Assembly: GCA_014529385.2 (NCBI GenBank)
Contig: CM043948.1
Location: forward strand, 19,464,951-19,528,950
Source: Adiantum capillus-veneris
Lineage: Eukaryota > Streptophyta > Polypodiopsida > Polypodiales > Pteridaceae
Length of the DNA: 64,000 nucleotides
Direction of reading: 5' to 3'
The first letter of the stretch is position 1; every line of letters begins with the position of its first letter. A program made the position numbers and the translations under genes. Shown piece after piece: positions 45,201 to 54,665 of this stretch. Under the pieces are notes generated by a model. That model was not told the DNA's origin and did not search any database. It saw only the letters and a program-made list of their open reading frames with translations.

Positions 45201-45612
45201 CAACTACAAAACCATGTTCTTCGCTGAGAGAGGAAACCGTACTCACACTTACATGCTTGAGCCTATTCCCTTGTCCGTGATACGCACTATCGCAGCAATT
45301 CGGCTTAGCTCCCATTTCCTTCGATGCGAGATAGGGCGTTGGGGCAATGGAGAAGAGTCAAATCGATTGTGCACATTATGCTCGCTGCAAGTTCGAGAGT
45401 CTGAGTACCACACACTACTAGAGTGCTCAGCTTTTGATCACATCCGAACTTGCTTCTCTCACATTTTCAGCCATAACTTAGACCTACACACTTTCCTCTC
45501 CCAGCCAAAGTGTGGGCTCTCCATTGCGACTCTCATCACTACAATTTTGGAGCATCGAGAGTCACTCATTAGCCATACACATACTACATCACATGTAACT
45601 TTGGTCCCATAG
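42213..45612 (+). CDS. LINE A ORF2: endonuclease and reverse transcriptase, with one +1 frame break
   Basis: The AP endonuclease lies at 42213-43050: WNCNG, VETW, GCYIP, GDMNA, VIDYML and ESDHRTL carry the usual catalytic residues. The RT follows with FVDFKKAFDMIP, GVKQGCPLSPTLF and YADDVVLLA (44368-44394). Near the C-terminus is a zinc motif CTLC...H...C (about 45370-45430). The first part is in frame with ORF1 and has no nearby in-frame ATG. It reaches a TGA at 42720-42722. The second part (42694-45612) is one base ahead. The shift lies in or near the A5 run CACAAAAACATT at 42702-42713. No RNase H was seen. Apart from this break the frame is open for over 1,100 codons. Confidence 0.9.
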
Positions 45613-45646
45613 GTCATATTTGACCTCCGAGGACAATAATAAAATC

Positions 45647-45680
45647 TATCTATCTCTCTCTCTCTCTCCCTCTATCTCTT
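45647..45680 (+). repeat. (TATC)(CT)n spacer between LINE A and LINE C
   Basis: A pure pyrimidine-rich repeat linking the 3' end of copy A to the 5'-truncated start of copy C. Confidence 0.9.
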
Positions 45681-46407
45681 ACTTCTTGAGTCCGGATCGC
45701 TTCTCATTGAGGTCTTGGGCATGCAAAGGGTTGTGGAGCACATGCTTAAGACACAACGTATCCCTTTGTATCGACTTCCTAGAATCGCATATGAAGCAAG
45801 TCAAAAGGTCCAAAAGACATGCAAGAGCAAAATACTAAGTTCGGGGTGGATGCTTGACATCAAGAAATGGTTTGGACGATGGGATGCATGTCACTTGGTC
45901 ATGGATGCATCGATCGACTCCCAAGTTAACGAGGCCTTCTTACAACGCCAATGTATCACGACTTGGGAGAAATCCGAAGGTTCTTGTTTCAGCCATTACA
46001 CCACGCACATTGCCCCAAACTACAAAGCTCTCTTCTTCTCCGAACGCGGTCACCGAACCCATCCCTACATCCTTGAGCCCATCCCATTGAGTGCGATCCA
46101 CACCATTGCCTTCATTCGTCTTAGCTCCCGTTCTCTACGCTGCGAGACAGGACGTTGGGGCACTAGCGAGGAGTCTCATCGACTTTGCACCTTATGCCCT
46201 CGTCAAGTGCGAGAGAGTGAGCACCACACACTACTTGAGTGTTCAGATTTTGACCACATTAGGTCCTCTTTTCCCTATATATTCAGCCATGAGCTCTCCC
46301 TACATACCTTCCTCTCCCAACCACGATGTGGAATCTCTATTGCGATGCTCATTTCAGCCATTTTTGAGCATCGAGAGTCACTTATGACCTCCACTCACAC
46401 CACGTGA
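45681..46407 (+). pseudogene. LINE C ORF2 C-terminal fragment
   Basis: About 240 residues open to TGA at 46405-46407, matching the post-RT region of copy A, with the zinc motif CTLCPRQVRESEHHTLLEC intact. RT and endonuclease are missing by 5' truncation. Confidence 0.9.
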
Positions 46408-46462
46408 CATGTTCATTTGGTCCCATAGGTCATATTTGACTTTGGAGGACGATAATAGAACT
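45681..46462 (+). mobile_element. LINE copy C, 5'-truncated, related subfamily
   Basis: Begins inside ORF2 at the point corresponding to 44866 of copy A and keeps the 3' end, including GGTCATATTTGAC and a terminal GATAATAGAACTATC. It is more diverged from A and B than they are from each other, so it belongs to another subfamily. It passes into a CT tract like the others. Confidence 0.92.
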
Positions 46463-46490
46463 ATCTATCTCTCTCTCTCTTTCTCTCTCT

Positions 46491-46536
<46 letters not shown>

Positions 46537-46537
46537 C

Positions 46538-46581
<44 letters not shown>

Positions 46582-46700
46582 TTTCCCCCTCTCCCTTTCT
46601 ATCTCTCTCTTTCTCTATCTCTCTCTCTCTCTATCTCTTTCTCTCTCCCTCTCTCTCTCTCTCTCTATCCCTATCCCTATCTCTCTATCTCTCTCCCTCT

Positions 46701-46751
<51 letters not shown>

Positions 46752-46752
46752 A
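46463..46752 (+). repeat. CT-rich tract between LINE C and LINE B
   Basis: About 290 bp of CT with CTAT, CTTT and CCCT variants. It ends AAAAAC directly at the LINE B start. Confidence 0.95.
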
Positions 46753-46981
46753 AAACGCAGCCGTTTTTTGACCTAGTAGACAGTAGTCCACTCTTTTGAT
46801 CATAACTTCTTCATCCGAACTCCGATTTCGGTGATCTATATCCTCAATCGAAGAGCACGAAGTCCTCTACGCATTGATGTAAAGACAGAAATTTTCAGAG
46901 TTATGGAAGGCGTTTTTGTAGCAACATTTCCGAAGTGAACAGGTTCAACAAAATTGATTCTCATCTCCTATTTCACATAGA

Positions 46982-47931
46982 ATGTCTTCCGGCACTCGCA
47001 AGGGTTCTTCTTCTTCAACAAGGTCCACAACCATTGTGGAAAATGATCCAAAATCTCTAAGTGTGGAGATAGCAACACAACCACCCAACCAACGACATCG
47101 GAAACCATGATCATGGCGTACTTGGTATCATTGCAAGAGACCGTAAACAAGCAAGGCGAAGACTTACGAGCACTTGCAATGGAGAATGGCACACTAAGGG
47201 TACTTGTGGTTGAGAATGAGAATCTCAAGAGGACACTTGAGATGCAAAAAACATGTTTGATGCAACTTGAAGAGGAAGTCAAGGAATGTAAACGCTCTCT
47301 TGTGGACTTGAATGCTTTGAAGGAGCGGATGAGCAAAGTAGAGCATGACCATGTATTGAAAGAGGAGAAATTTGACACTATGAGCCGGGATGTATGCGAC
47401 ATGAAAAATGTATGCACAAACAAGTCTTGGGCTGATGTATGTGGTAGCAATGTGGTTTCTAATTCCTCACTCATGCAAGCTATGGTTCAAACAAAGAATG
47501 TTGAGAATGTAGATGTGGAGGAGTTGAAGGAACGGGAGCGACGTTCCAAGAACATTGTTATTCGTGGAATTCCCGAAGAGAAGTTAGAGACACCTCCTTC
47601 TCTTGCCATTGTTATTGAAGATTTCTTCAAAATCCACTTTGGCATGTCCGGAGTTATGGTCTATGGAGCACATAGAGTGGGGAAGCAAGGAGCTCCTCGC
47701 TCGGGAGAACGGCCAATTGTATGCACCATGCCGGATGAGACCAAGCGAAAGATTATCCTTGATAATAGTTGGATCTATTTGAGGGATACAAAATGTTTTG
47801 TATGTGAAGATCGCACTATTAAGCAACAAAATATGCGTCGCAAGGCATATGAGGAAAAGAATAATAAAAACAAGGAGATCTCTCATGAAGAAAATGTGCC
47901 CAAGGAGGAGGCAAGTCTCTCAAGCAAATAG
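46982..47931 (+). pseudogene. LINE B ORF1, frameshifted near its start
   Basis: Same protein as copy A ORF1, but one C is missing near 47057 (AAATCTCTAAG versus AAATCTCCTAAG). The original ATG at 46982 therefore leads out of frame. A shorter frame from 47107 keeps the coiled coil and RRM-like domain. It ends in the same AAA TAG GGA junction as copy A. Confidence 0.88.
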
Positions 47932-50900
47932 GGATGCGTGACCTATGAGACCGAGTTACAATTGAAAATATGCTTTTGGAATTGTAATGGATACCCATGG
48001 AATGCGGGGGTTGGCATTGATGAACTAACAAGCAAAGCCAATGTTGTACTTCTTGTTGAAACTTGGGAGCATGATACACAAAGGATTAACGGCTTGGAGG
48101 ATTACAATGTACATTCATTGATGTGGTCAAAGAATCTCAAGCAACGAAGAGGACAAGGAGGGTTAGCATGTATGGTTAAGAAAGGATTGGAAGATTTTGT
48201 ATCAATTGTGAAAGATGACAAGTACAAACGTTATGTATGGCTAAAAATTATGACACCAAAAAGAGCACCCATTTTTGTAGCCGGTTGCTACATTCCTCAT
48301 CATGATTCTCCCTTTTATGCTTGCATGGATAGAGATCAACCATTTTCTGATTTGGAAGAGGACATTGCTTATTTCAAAGGTGAAGGTGATGTTATTGTAT
48401 TTGGGGATATGAATGCTTCGCACAAAAACATTGCAACATGATACTCAACAATTTGATATGCCATACATTTCAAGGGAGTTGGAGGAAGTTCACTTGTATG
48501 ATCGTACTTCAATGGATGAGAAAGAGCCGGATCACTATGGAATGTTACTTTTACACATGTGTAATAGCACGGGTATGCTCATTGCCAATGGTGTATCTTT
48601 GTGGAGTGGAACCAATGTATTTACATGTAGGAGACATAATAGGGATAGTGTGATTGACTATATGCTACTCTCTGAAGCCATCATGTATCGCATAAAGAGT
48701 TTTATGTTTGGTCAATGGACCCCGGAATCCGACCATCGCACGTTATGTATTGACCTTTCATGGGGAGAAGCAACTAAGCATGATAATCGCAGCCAAAGGA
48801 AAGAGAAGTTATCACTATGTATGGATTTCAAACGGGCACCAATGTACATTGAAATGGTTGAGCAAAAATTATGGATGACAAAGCTTCAATGTGATGCACC
48901 ATTGGAAACTAAATGGAAAGCTTTCAAGAAAGCTATTTGTTCTTGTGCGGAAGAATGCTTTGCCATAAAGCATCTCCATGGTATCAACAAAGATAGATCA
49001 CACAAAAGGTGGTTTGATAAAGAATGTCAAGATGCTCGAAAGTCCTTGATAAAGCTTGATGCAACTATGGACAAAGACAACTATCGAAGTCATTTGCATA
49101 CATACAAGGCATTGATTCAAAAGAAGAGAAGAAGATGGGAAGTAAAGCAACAAGAATTTCAAGTCCAAGAAAAGGCACATGCATGTGGAAGATTTTGGAG
49201 AAACTTGAGAGGCAAGCGGGTTGAGAATTTTGGTAATTTGAGTCTAGTGGATATGTACACACATTGTAGGCAATTATATGAGCAAGAAAATATTGAAAAA
49301 ATGCCATTTTATGGCTCACTCCCATGTACGCCGTCTTTTTTTACTATTGAGGATGTATGCAGTGGGCTTGAAAAGTTGGCCACTCGCAAAGCAGGAGATC
49401 TTCAAGGTATCAAGCCGGAGATGATCAAATGGACGGGAGATTTTACCCATGAGTGGATGTGTGATATGTTCAACCTTGCACTTCAACATGGTATGCCTTA
49501 TGATTGGAGTACTAATTGGGTTAAGCCTTTGCATAAAGGAGGGGATGTAAAGAATGTAAGCAACTACTGGACTATAATGATTGGGTCTCTTATGGCAAAG
49601 TTATTTGGGTGCATAATGGAGATGAAATTGAGTGATTGGGCTGAAGAGAATGACAAGCGTGCAAAGGGACAAGCGGGTTTTCGTCGATGCCATAGCACCA
49701 TTGATCATCTTGTCACTCTTCGTGTTCTCATGGAGGAAAGTCGGTTGAAAGGCAAGCGATTGTATTCTTGTTTTGTGGACTTTAAGAAAGCCTTTGATAT
49801 GATTCCACGTAACAATTTGTGGAGACGGATGGAAGAACTCCAAGTGCCAAGTGAGTTTATGCTTGCGGTTTCTCGAATCTATGAGAAGGTGATTTGTCAA
49901 TTGCGCATGGGAAGAGAAATTTCAGAAATTTTTGTAAGCACTATTGGGGTTAAACAAGGATGTCCATTGTCACCAACTCTCTTTGGTCTATGCATCGATC
50001 AATTGGAACAAATGGTACTTGAATTTATGCAAGAAGAAGGCATTGAAGAGGTCACTATGTGCAATGCGGTAATCATGCTTTTGTTGTATGCGGATGATGT
50101 AGTGCTTCTAGCACACACTTTAGAAGATGCACAAAAGCTTATGGTTGTCCTTGAGAACTTTTGCTTGCATAGTGGGCTGATTGTAAATGAATCCAAAACA
50201 AAGGTTATGCTTGTGAAAACCAACCATAAGGAGAAGCCATGCATTGTGTACAACAACGAGACACTTGAAGTTGTTGAGAGCTTTACGTACCTTGGCCTTG
50301 AGGTTCCATCCAATCACAAGTGGCATGAATGTGCTATGCGTCGTTTGGAAGCGGGAAAGAGAGCATATTATGCATTTGAGAACATGTGTAATGCGGGAAA
50401 CATCAAGTGTTGGGTTCTCAAGACGTATCTTTTTGATGCATTGGTGACACCGGTTCTTCTTTATGGAGTTGAAGTGTGGGGCGGGAGCATCTCAAAGTCT
50501 ACTTGGAAAGAGTTTGAGAATGTCCAAAAGCGTTTTCTTACAAAATTTCTCCAAGTTAAGACACAAACACCATATATGCTCCTACTTCTTGAGTCGGGAT
50601 CTCTTCCAATTGAGGTTGTGGGCATGGAAAGGGTTGTGGAGTACATGATAAAGATGCGTCAAAACCCCTCACATCGACTTCCTACAATTGCATGGGAAGC
50701 AAGCAAAAAAGTTCAAAAGACGCATAAAAGCAAGATCTTGAGCACGGGATGGATGCAAGACATAAAGAAGTGGTTTGGGAGATGGGATGCATTACACTTG
50801 CTACATGATGCTTCAATTGACTCTCAAGTGAATGAAGCTTTTCTACAATGCCAATGTATTACGGCTTGGGAGAAATCCGGTGGGTCACGCTTCATACATT

Positions 50901-51330
50901 ACACCACCTATATTGCCCCCAACTACAAAACCATGTTCTTCGCTGAGAGAGGAACCGTACTCACACTTACATGCTTGAGCCTTTTCCCTTGTCCGCGATA
51001 CGCACTATCGCAGCAATTCAGCTTAGCTCCCATTTCCTTCGATGCGAGATAGGGCGTTGGGGCAATGGAGAAGAGTCAAATCGATTGTGCACATTATGCT
51101 CACTGCAAGTTCGAGAGTCTGAGTATTACACACTACTAGAGTGCTCAGCTTTTGATCACATCCGAACTTGCTTCTCTCACATTTTCAGCCATAACTTAGA
51201 CCTACACACTTTCCTCTCCCAGCCAAAGTGTGGGCTCTCCATTGCGACTCTCATCACTACAATTTTGGAGCATCGAGAGTCACTCATCAGCCATACACAT
51301 ACTACATCACATGTAACTTTGGTCCCATAG
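47932..51330 (+). pseudogene. LINE B ORF2, two frame breaks
   Basis: Same domains as copy A ORF2 with the same +1 break at the A5 run (48421-48430). A second break near 50953, where one A is missing (GAGGAACCG versus GAGGAAACCG), moves the zinc-motif region into another frame (50971-51330). RT has NYWTIMIG where copy A has NYRTIMIG, changing a conserved Arg. The YADDVV site is intact. Confidence 0.88.
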
Positions 51331-51364
51331 GTCATATTTGACCTCCGAGGACAATAATAAAATC

Positions 51365-51543
51365 TATAAATCTCTATCTCTCTATTTATCTACCTCTATC
51401 CCTCTTTCTCTCTCACTCTGTTTATCTATTTCTCTCTCTATCTGACATTTCTCTCCCTGTTTATCTATTGATCTCTCTCTATCTAACATTTCTCTCCCTC
51501 TCTCCCTCTCTTTATCTATTTCTCTCTCTCTCTATCTAGCATT

Positions 51544-51594
<51 letters not shown>

Positions 51595-51600
51595 TTCTAT
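51365..51600 (+). repeat. CT-rich tail after LINE B
   Basis: CT, CTAT and TTTAT repeats, with a longer unit ATCTAACATTTCTCTCCCTC repeated about three times, ending in a pure CT run at 51553-51592. Confidence 0.9.
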
Positions 51601-51607
51601 CTAACAC

Positions 51608-51745
51608 TATCCAAACAATCATTTTCAAAACGTGCCTAACAAATCAATCATTTCCAAACGTGCGTAGCAAAGCAACCATTTTCAAACGTGCTTAGCAAAG
51701 CAACCATTTCAAACAAGCCGTGCGAAGCAACCATTTCCTAATGAA
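51608..51745 (+). repeat. Minisatellite, about 31-bp units
   Basis: Four to five imperfect units of the form AACCATTTTCAAACGTGCTT plus AGCAAAGC. Confidence 0.8.
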
Positions 51746-51790
51746 GGAGGTATGTTATGGATTCTCTATTTTCTCTATTCTTTTTAGTTA

Positions 51791-51950
51791 TGTGTGTGTG
51801 TGTGTGTGTGTGTGTAGTAGTAGTAGTAGTAGTAGTAGTAGAAAACAAAAGGGAAAGAGGGAGGATGTGATTTTGTGTTTACCTCTTCTTTGTAGCGCGG
51901 TTGAGCTTCGACTAGGTTGAGCTTCGACTAGGTTGAGCTTCCAAAGAAGA
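51791..51950 (+). repeat. (GT)n(AGT)n microsatellite and a 16-bp repeat
   Basis: GT run 51791-51814, then AGT units to 51841. At 51900-51942 TTGAGCTTCGACTAGG is repeated two and a half times. Confidence 0.85.
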
Positions 51951-52041
51951 TGGCGAAATACCCCCTTGCCAAAACTTGGACGAAACCCTCTTCCACGAAA
52001 CTTGAGAAGCTTGGAGAAGGAGAGAGGGGGAAGGGAGAGGT

Positions 52042-52080
<39 letters not shown>
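52042..52080 (+). repeat. 39-base G run
   Basis: An uninterrupted G homopolymer inside a purine-rich stretch 52010-52140. It mirrors the C run at 40943-40983 on the other side of the LINE array. Confidence 0.95.
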
Positions 52081-52195
52081 CTTGTTGAAGGAGAGAGAGG
52101 GTAGGGGGATGGGGGGTGGGGGAGGGGAGAGGGGGGCTCCACAATGGGTTCCAAGTTGTACATTGATGATTAGATGAGACTAGATACCTGCAGCA

Positions 52196-52828
52196 TGTTA
52201 TACATTTTTTGGCCGGCCGCCCATTTTTAAAAGCCCTTGTATATAAGTCAATTCACAAGATGTGAAAGGGCATTCTTAGAGAAGAGAGTGTAAGGGAGTG
52301 TGGAGAAGAAGAAGAGGAGTGGCTATGGAGCTTGGATCTTCCACATCATATGTAGTAGTCATTGGGATTAATGGAAGCTAAGTTCTCTCTACTTTCTCTT
52401 GTCTTTCAAGCTTATGTGTGTTAATGGTGTATGATTAGTGTTAATCTTCTCTTTTCTCTCAAGTTTTCCCTCTTGTTTGAGAATTCTTGCTTCACATGTG
52501 TGCTAGATTAGAGTGTGTGTGTGTGTGGGCTACATACATTTCTCTCATTAGGCTTCTTTGTGTATGCTTAATGTGTGATTAGAGTGTGTGTGCTTGAGAT
52601 TAGAGCAAAGGGATACACCATTGTCTGCATAATTAGAGAGTTAGAGTGTAGATTGAGAGTGTGTTGCTTCATCGGCTTTCCCTCTTCTCCTCTCTTGCTT
52701 TACTCCTCTTCCTAGAGTCCTCATTCCGTCACATTAGGTGCATCAATGCCTCCATGCACTAGCCGGGTTCCGATCCACCGGATTGACATTATGTCGGTGG
52801 GTTGTGCGCTGTGCTATGACCGCCAACA
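52196..52828 (+). repeat. 5' LTR of gypsy-type element 5
   Basis: Proposed 633-bp LTR from TGTTATACAT to CGCCAACA. It has a TATA box at 52240 and ends directly before a tRNA-Asp primer site. The start is inferred from the TGTT...AACA ends. No second copy was seen in the window. Confidence 0.6.
52240..52247 (+). promoter_or_regulatory. TATA box in element 5 LTR
   Basis: GTATATAAGTC in an LTR context, about 590 bp before the primer site. Confidence 0.6.
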
Positions 52829-52829
52829 T

Positions 52830-52847
52830 TGGCGCCGTTGCCGGGGA
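52830..52847 (+). other. Primer-binding site, tRNA-Asp
   Basis: TGGCGCCGTTGCCGGGGA matches the complement of the 3' end of plant tRNA-Asp(GTC), a primer used by Athila/Tat-type gypsy elements. Confidence 0.88.
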
Positions 52848-54665
52848 TCGAGCGCCTAGGCTAGAGGATCACCCGTGTGATGGTTTGAGTTTCTAATTTT
52901 CATTAGGATTAGGTATTGGTGATGATGAATGGTTGATTTGTGATGAGACTTTGTTAAAAAAGTTGTGTGTAATTTTCATGTTTTCTCTTCATTTTCACTA
53001 ATTGATCACTAATTTACCACTAATCCGCTAACAATTGGAGTTTTTTACATGTTTATGTGCCTAATTAGAGGCTTGTGCATCACTATTACGGGTTAAAATT
53101 TCATCAATTTTGCATGATTTGAGTGATTAGAAAGTGTGTAATTATGTGCGATTTATGCTAATTTTGATGTCTAATTACTCACTAATCTTGTGTGTTTTTG
53201 GTGCTACACATGAATGAATCTCTAATTGGATGTTTTTCTTTCATGATTATGTGTTTGATTTGTAGAAAAATGATGCTACACATGATGCTTTGTGATTGGT
53301 GCTTGTAGGTGGAGATGCGGTGAAGCGGTTGCCTACACACACGTGTGTAATCGTCAATTGGAGTGGAGAAATCGACGCGATTCTTGTTGAATGTGAGTGC
53401 ATTAACCCATTCATTTGCTGATTTGATTTGTAACTTTGATTAAAGATAAATTTCACATAAAATTAGTGCAAATCTAAGTGCAATTAGTGTGCCTATGTGT
53501 AGGCAAAGTGCACATTTTTTAGTGCAAATTATGGTCTAATTGGTGCCAATTGGGTTCATAAAAAGAATTGGATTGCTTGATGTTGTTATGATGATTATGG
53601 ATCAATTTTTTCATTGCTAAAATTGCGTTGAAATGCTGTCCAAGTTTTGGTACAATGTGTGTGCATTGATTAGCGATTAGTGCTTGATTATGCTTGTGTG
53701 TGCACACTTAATTGGGCTTGTAATTGATTGAAAATTGATGTGAAATTGGATGAATTGCAAAGTTCAAAGTGTGATGATCAATTGTATATGCTTAATTTTG
53801 CTTAATTCTATTGCTAATTATGTTAATTTTTAGTCAAAATTAGGCAAAAAGAGAAGCAAAAATTGACCTAATTTGGATGCAAAATGCATAAAAATTTGAT
53901 TTTGGGTGTGATTTTGAAGTGTTAATTGCAAAAAAATCTTCACCAAATTGAGAGTGTATGCACTTCACGACCTATTTTTAGCTTTACATGCGCATAGGTC
54001 TCACTTCTCGGAACAATGTGTGCATTTACTTAAATTGGGTGTGTGTGTGCAATTACTTGATTTAGGTGTGTGTGCATTTACTTAAATTGGATGCGTGTGT
54101 GCACTTACTTGATTTAGGTGTGTGCATCATTTAAGAGGGATGTGTGCCATCCTCAATTGGGGTGTGTGTAAAGTGTAGTGCACAAGCAAACAAAGGGAGT
54201 GGGGGTCAAGCACATGTGCATGCTTGTTTTTAGGTGTGTGGAAAGGGAGTAAAGTCAACAAAAGACAAGGCATGTGAGAAAAGAATCTAGGTGAGAGAGA
54301 GAGAGAAACAAAGTCAACAAAGATAATAAAAAGAGTGTGAAAGCACAAGAAAACAAAATTTGATTTGCATAGGCGTCAGAATTTAAAAGGCCTAAAAAAA
54401 TAAATAAAATAAAAAAACGATTTTTTTTCATTCTTTCTTTGCTTCTCACACATATTCCACACGCATCACACGCCCCACATACTCGGTGCTCGCGCGCATG
54501 TACACACGTTAGACACATTTAGAGCAGATACGTCCGAGAGTTAGGTTTTGCCAGATTTGAGTCCGATTGTACGCATAAACCTTGATATAGTGCAGATTTT
54601 GATTCTAATCTACATTCGACGAGTTGACGAGGTTTAGAGGCCTATCATACACCGAGAGCGCACAT
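52848..54665 (+). other. Untranslated A/T-rich region of element 5
   Basis: About 1.8 kb without a supported frame. Phrases such as GTGTGTGCAATTACTTGATT recur near 54040-54120. Probably leader sequence of the LTR element. Confidence 0.55.

Larger units (their letters stand above)
41037..45646 (+). mobile_element. L1-like LINE copy A, full length
   Basis: A 4.6-kb non-LTR retrotransposon. It has a 225-bp 5' region beginning GCAGCCGTTTTTTGACC, ORF1, ORF2, and a short 3' region ending GACAATAATAAAATC that passes into TATC/CT repeats instead of poly(A). The 5' end also abuts (CT)n. Copy B at 46757 is nearly identical across its whole length at an offset of 5,720 bp. No target duplication can be read because both sides are CT repeat. 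Confidence 0.95.
46757..51364 (+). mobile_element. L1-like LINE copy B, full length, decayed slightly
   Basis: Near-identical to copy A from GCAGCCGTTTTTTGACC to GACAATAATAAAATC, differing at a few dozen positions by eye. Its own damage is a one-base deletion in ORF1 near 47057 and another in ORF2 near 50953. Confidence 0.95.

Noticed and set aside
51788-52177. Proline- or glycine-rich frames over the G run.
   Set aside because: Products of the homopolymer and purine tract on both strands.
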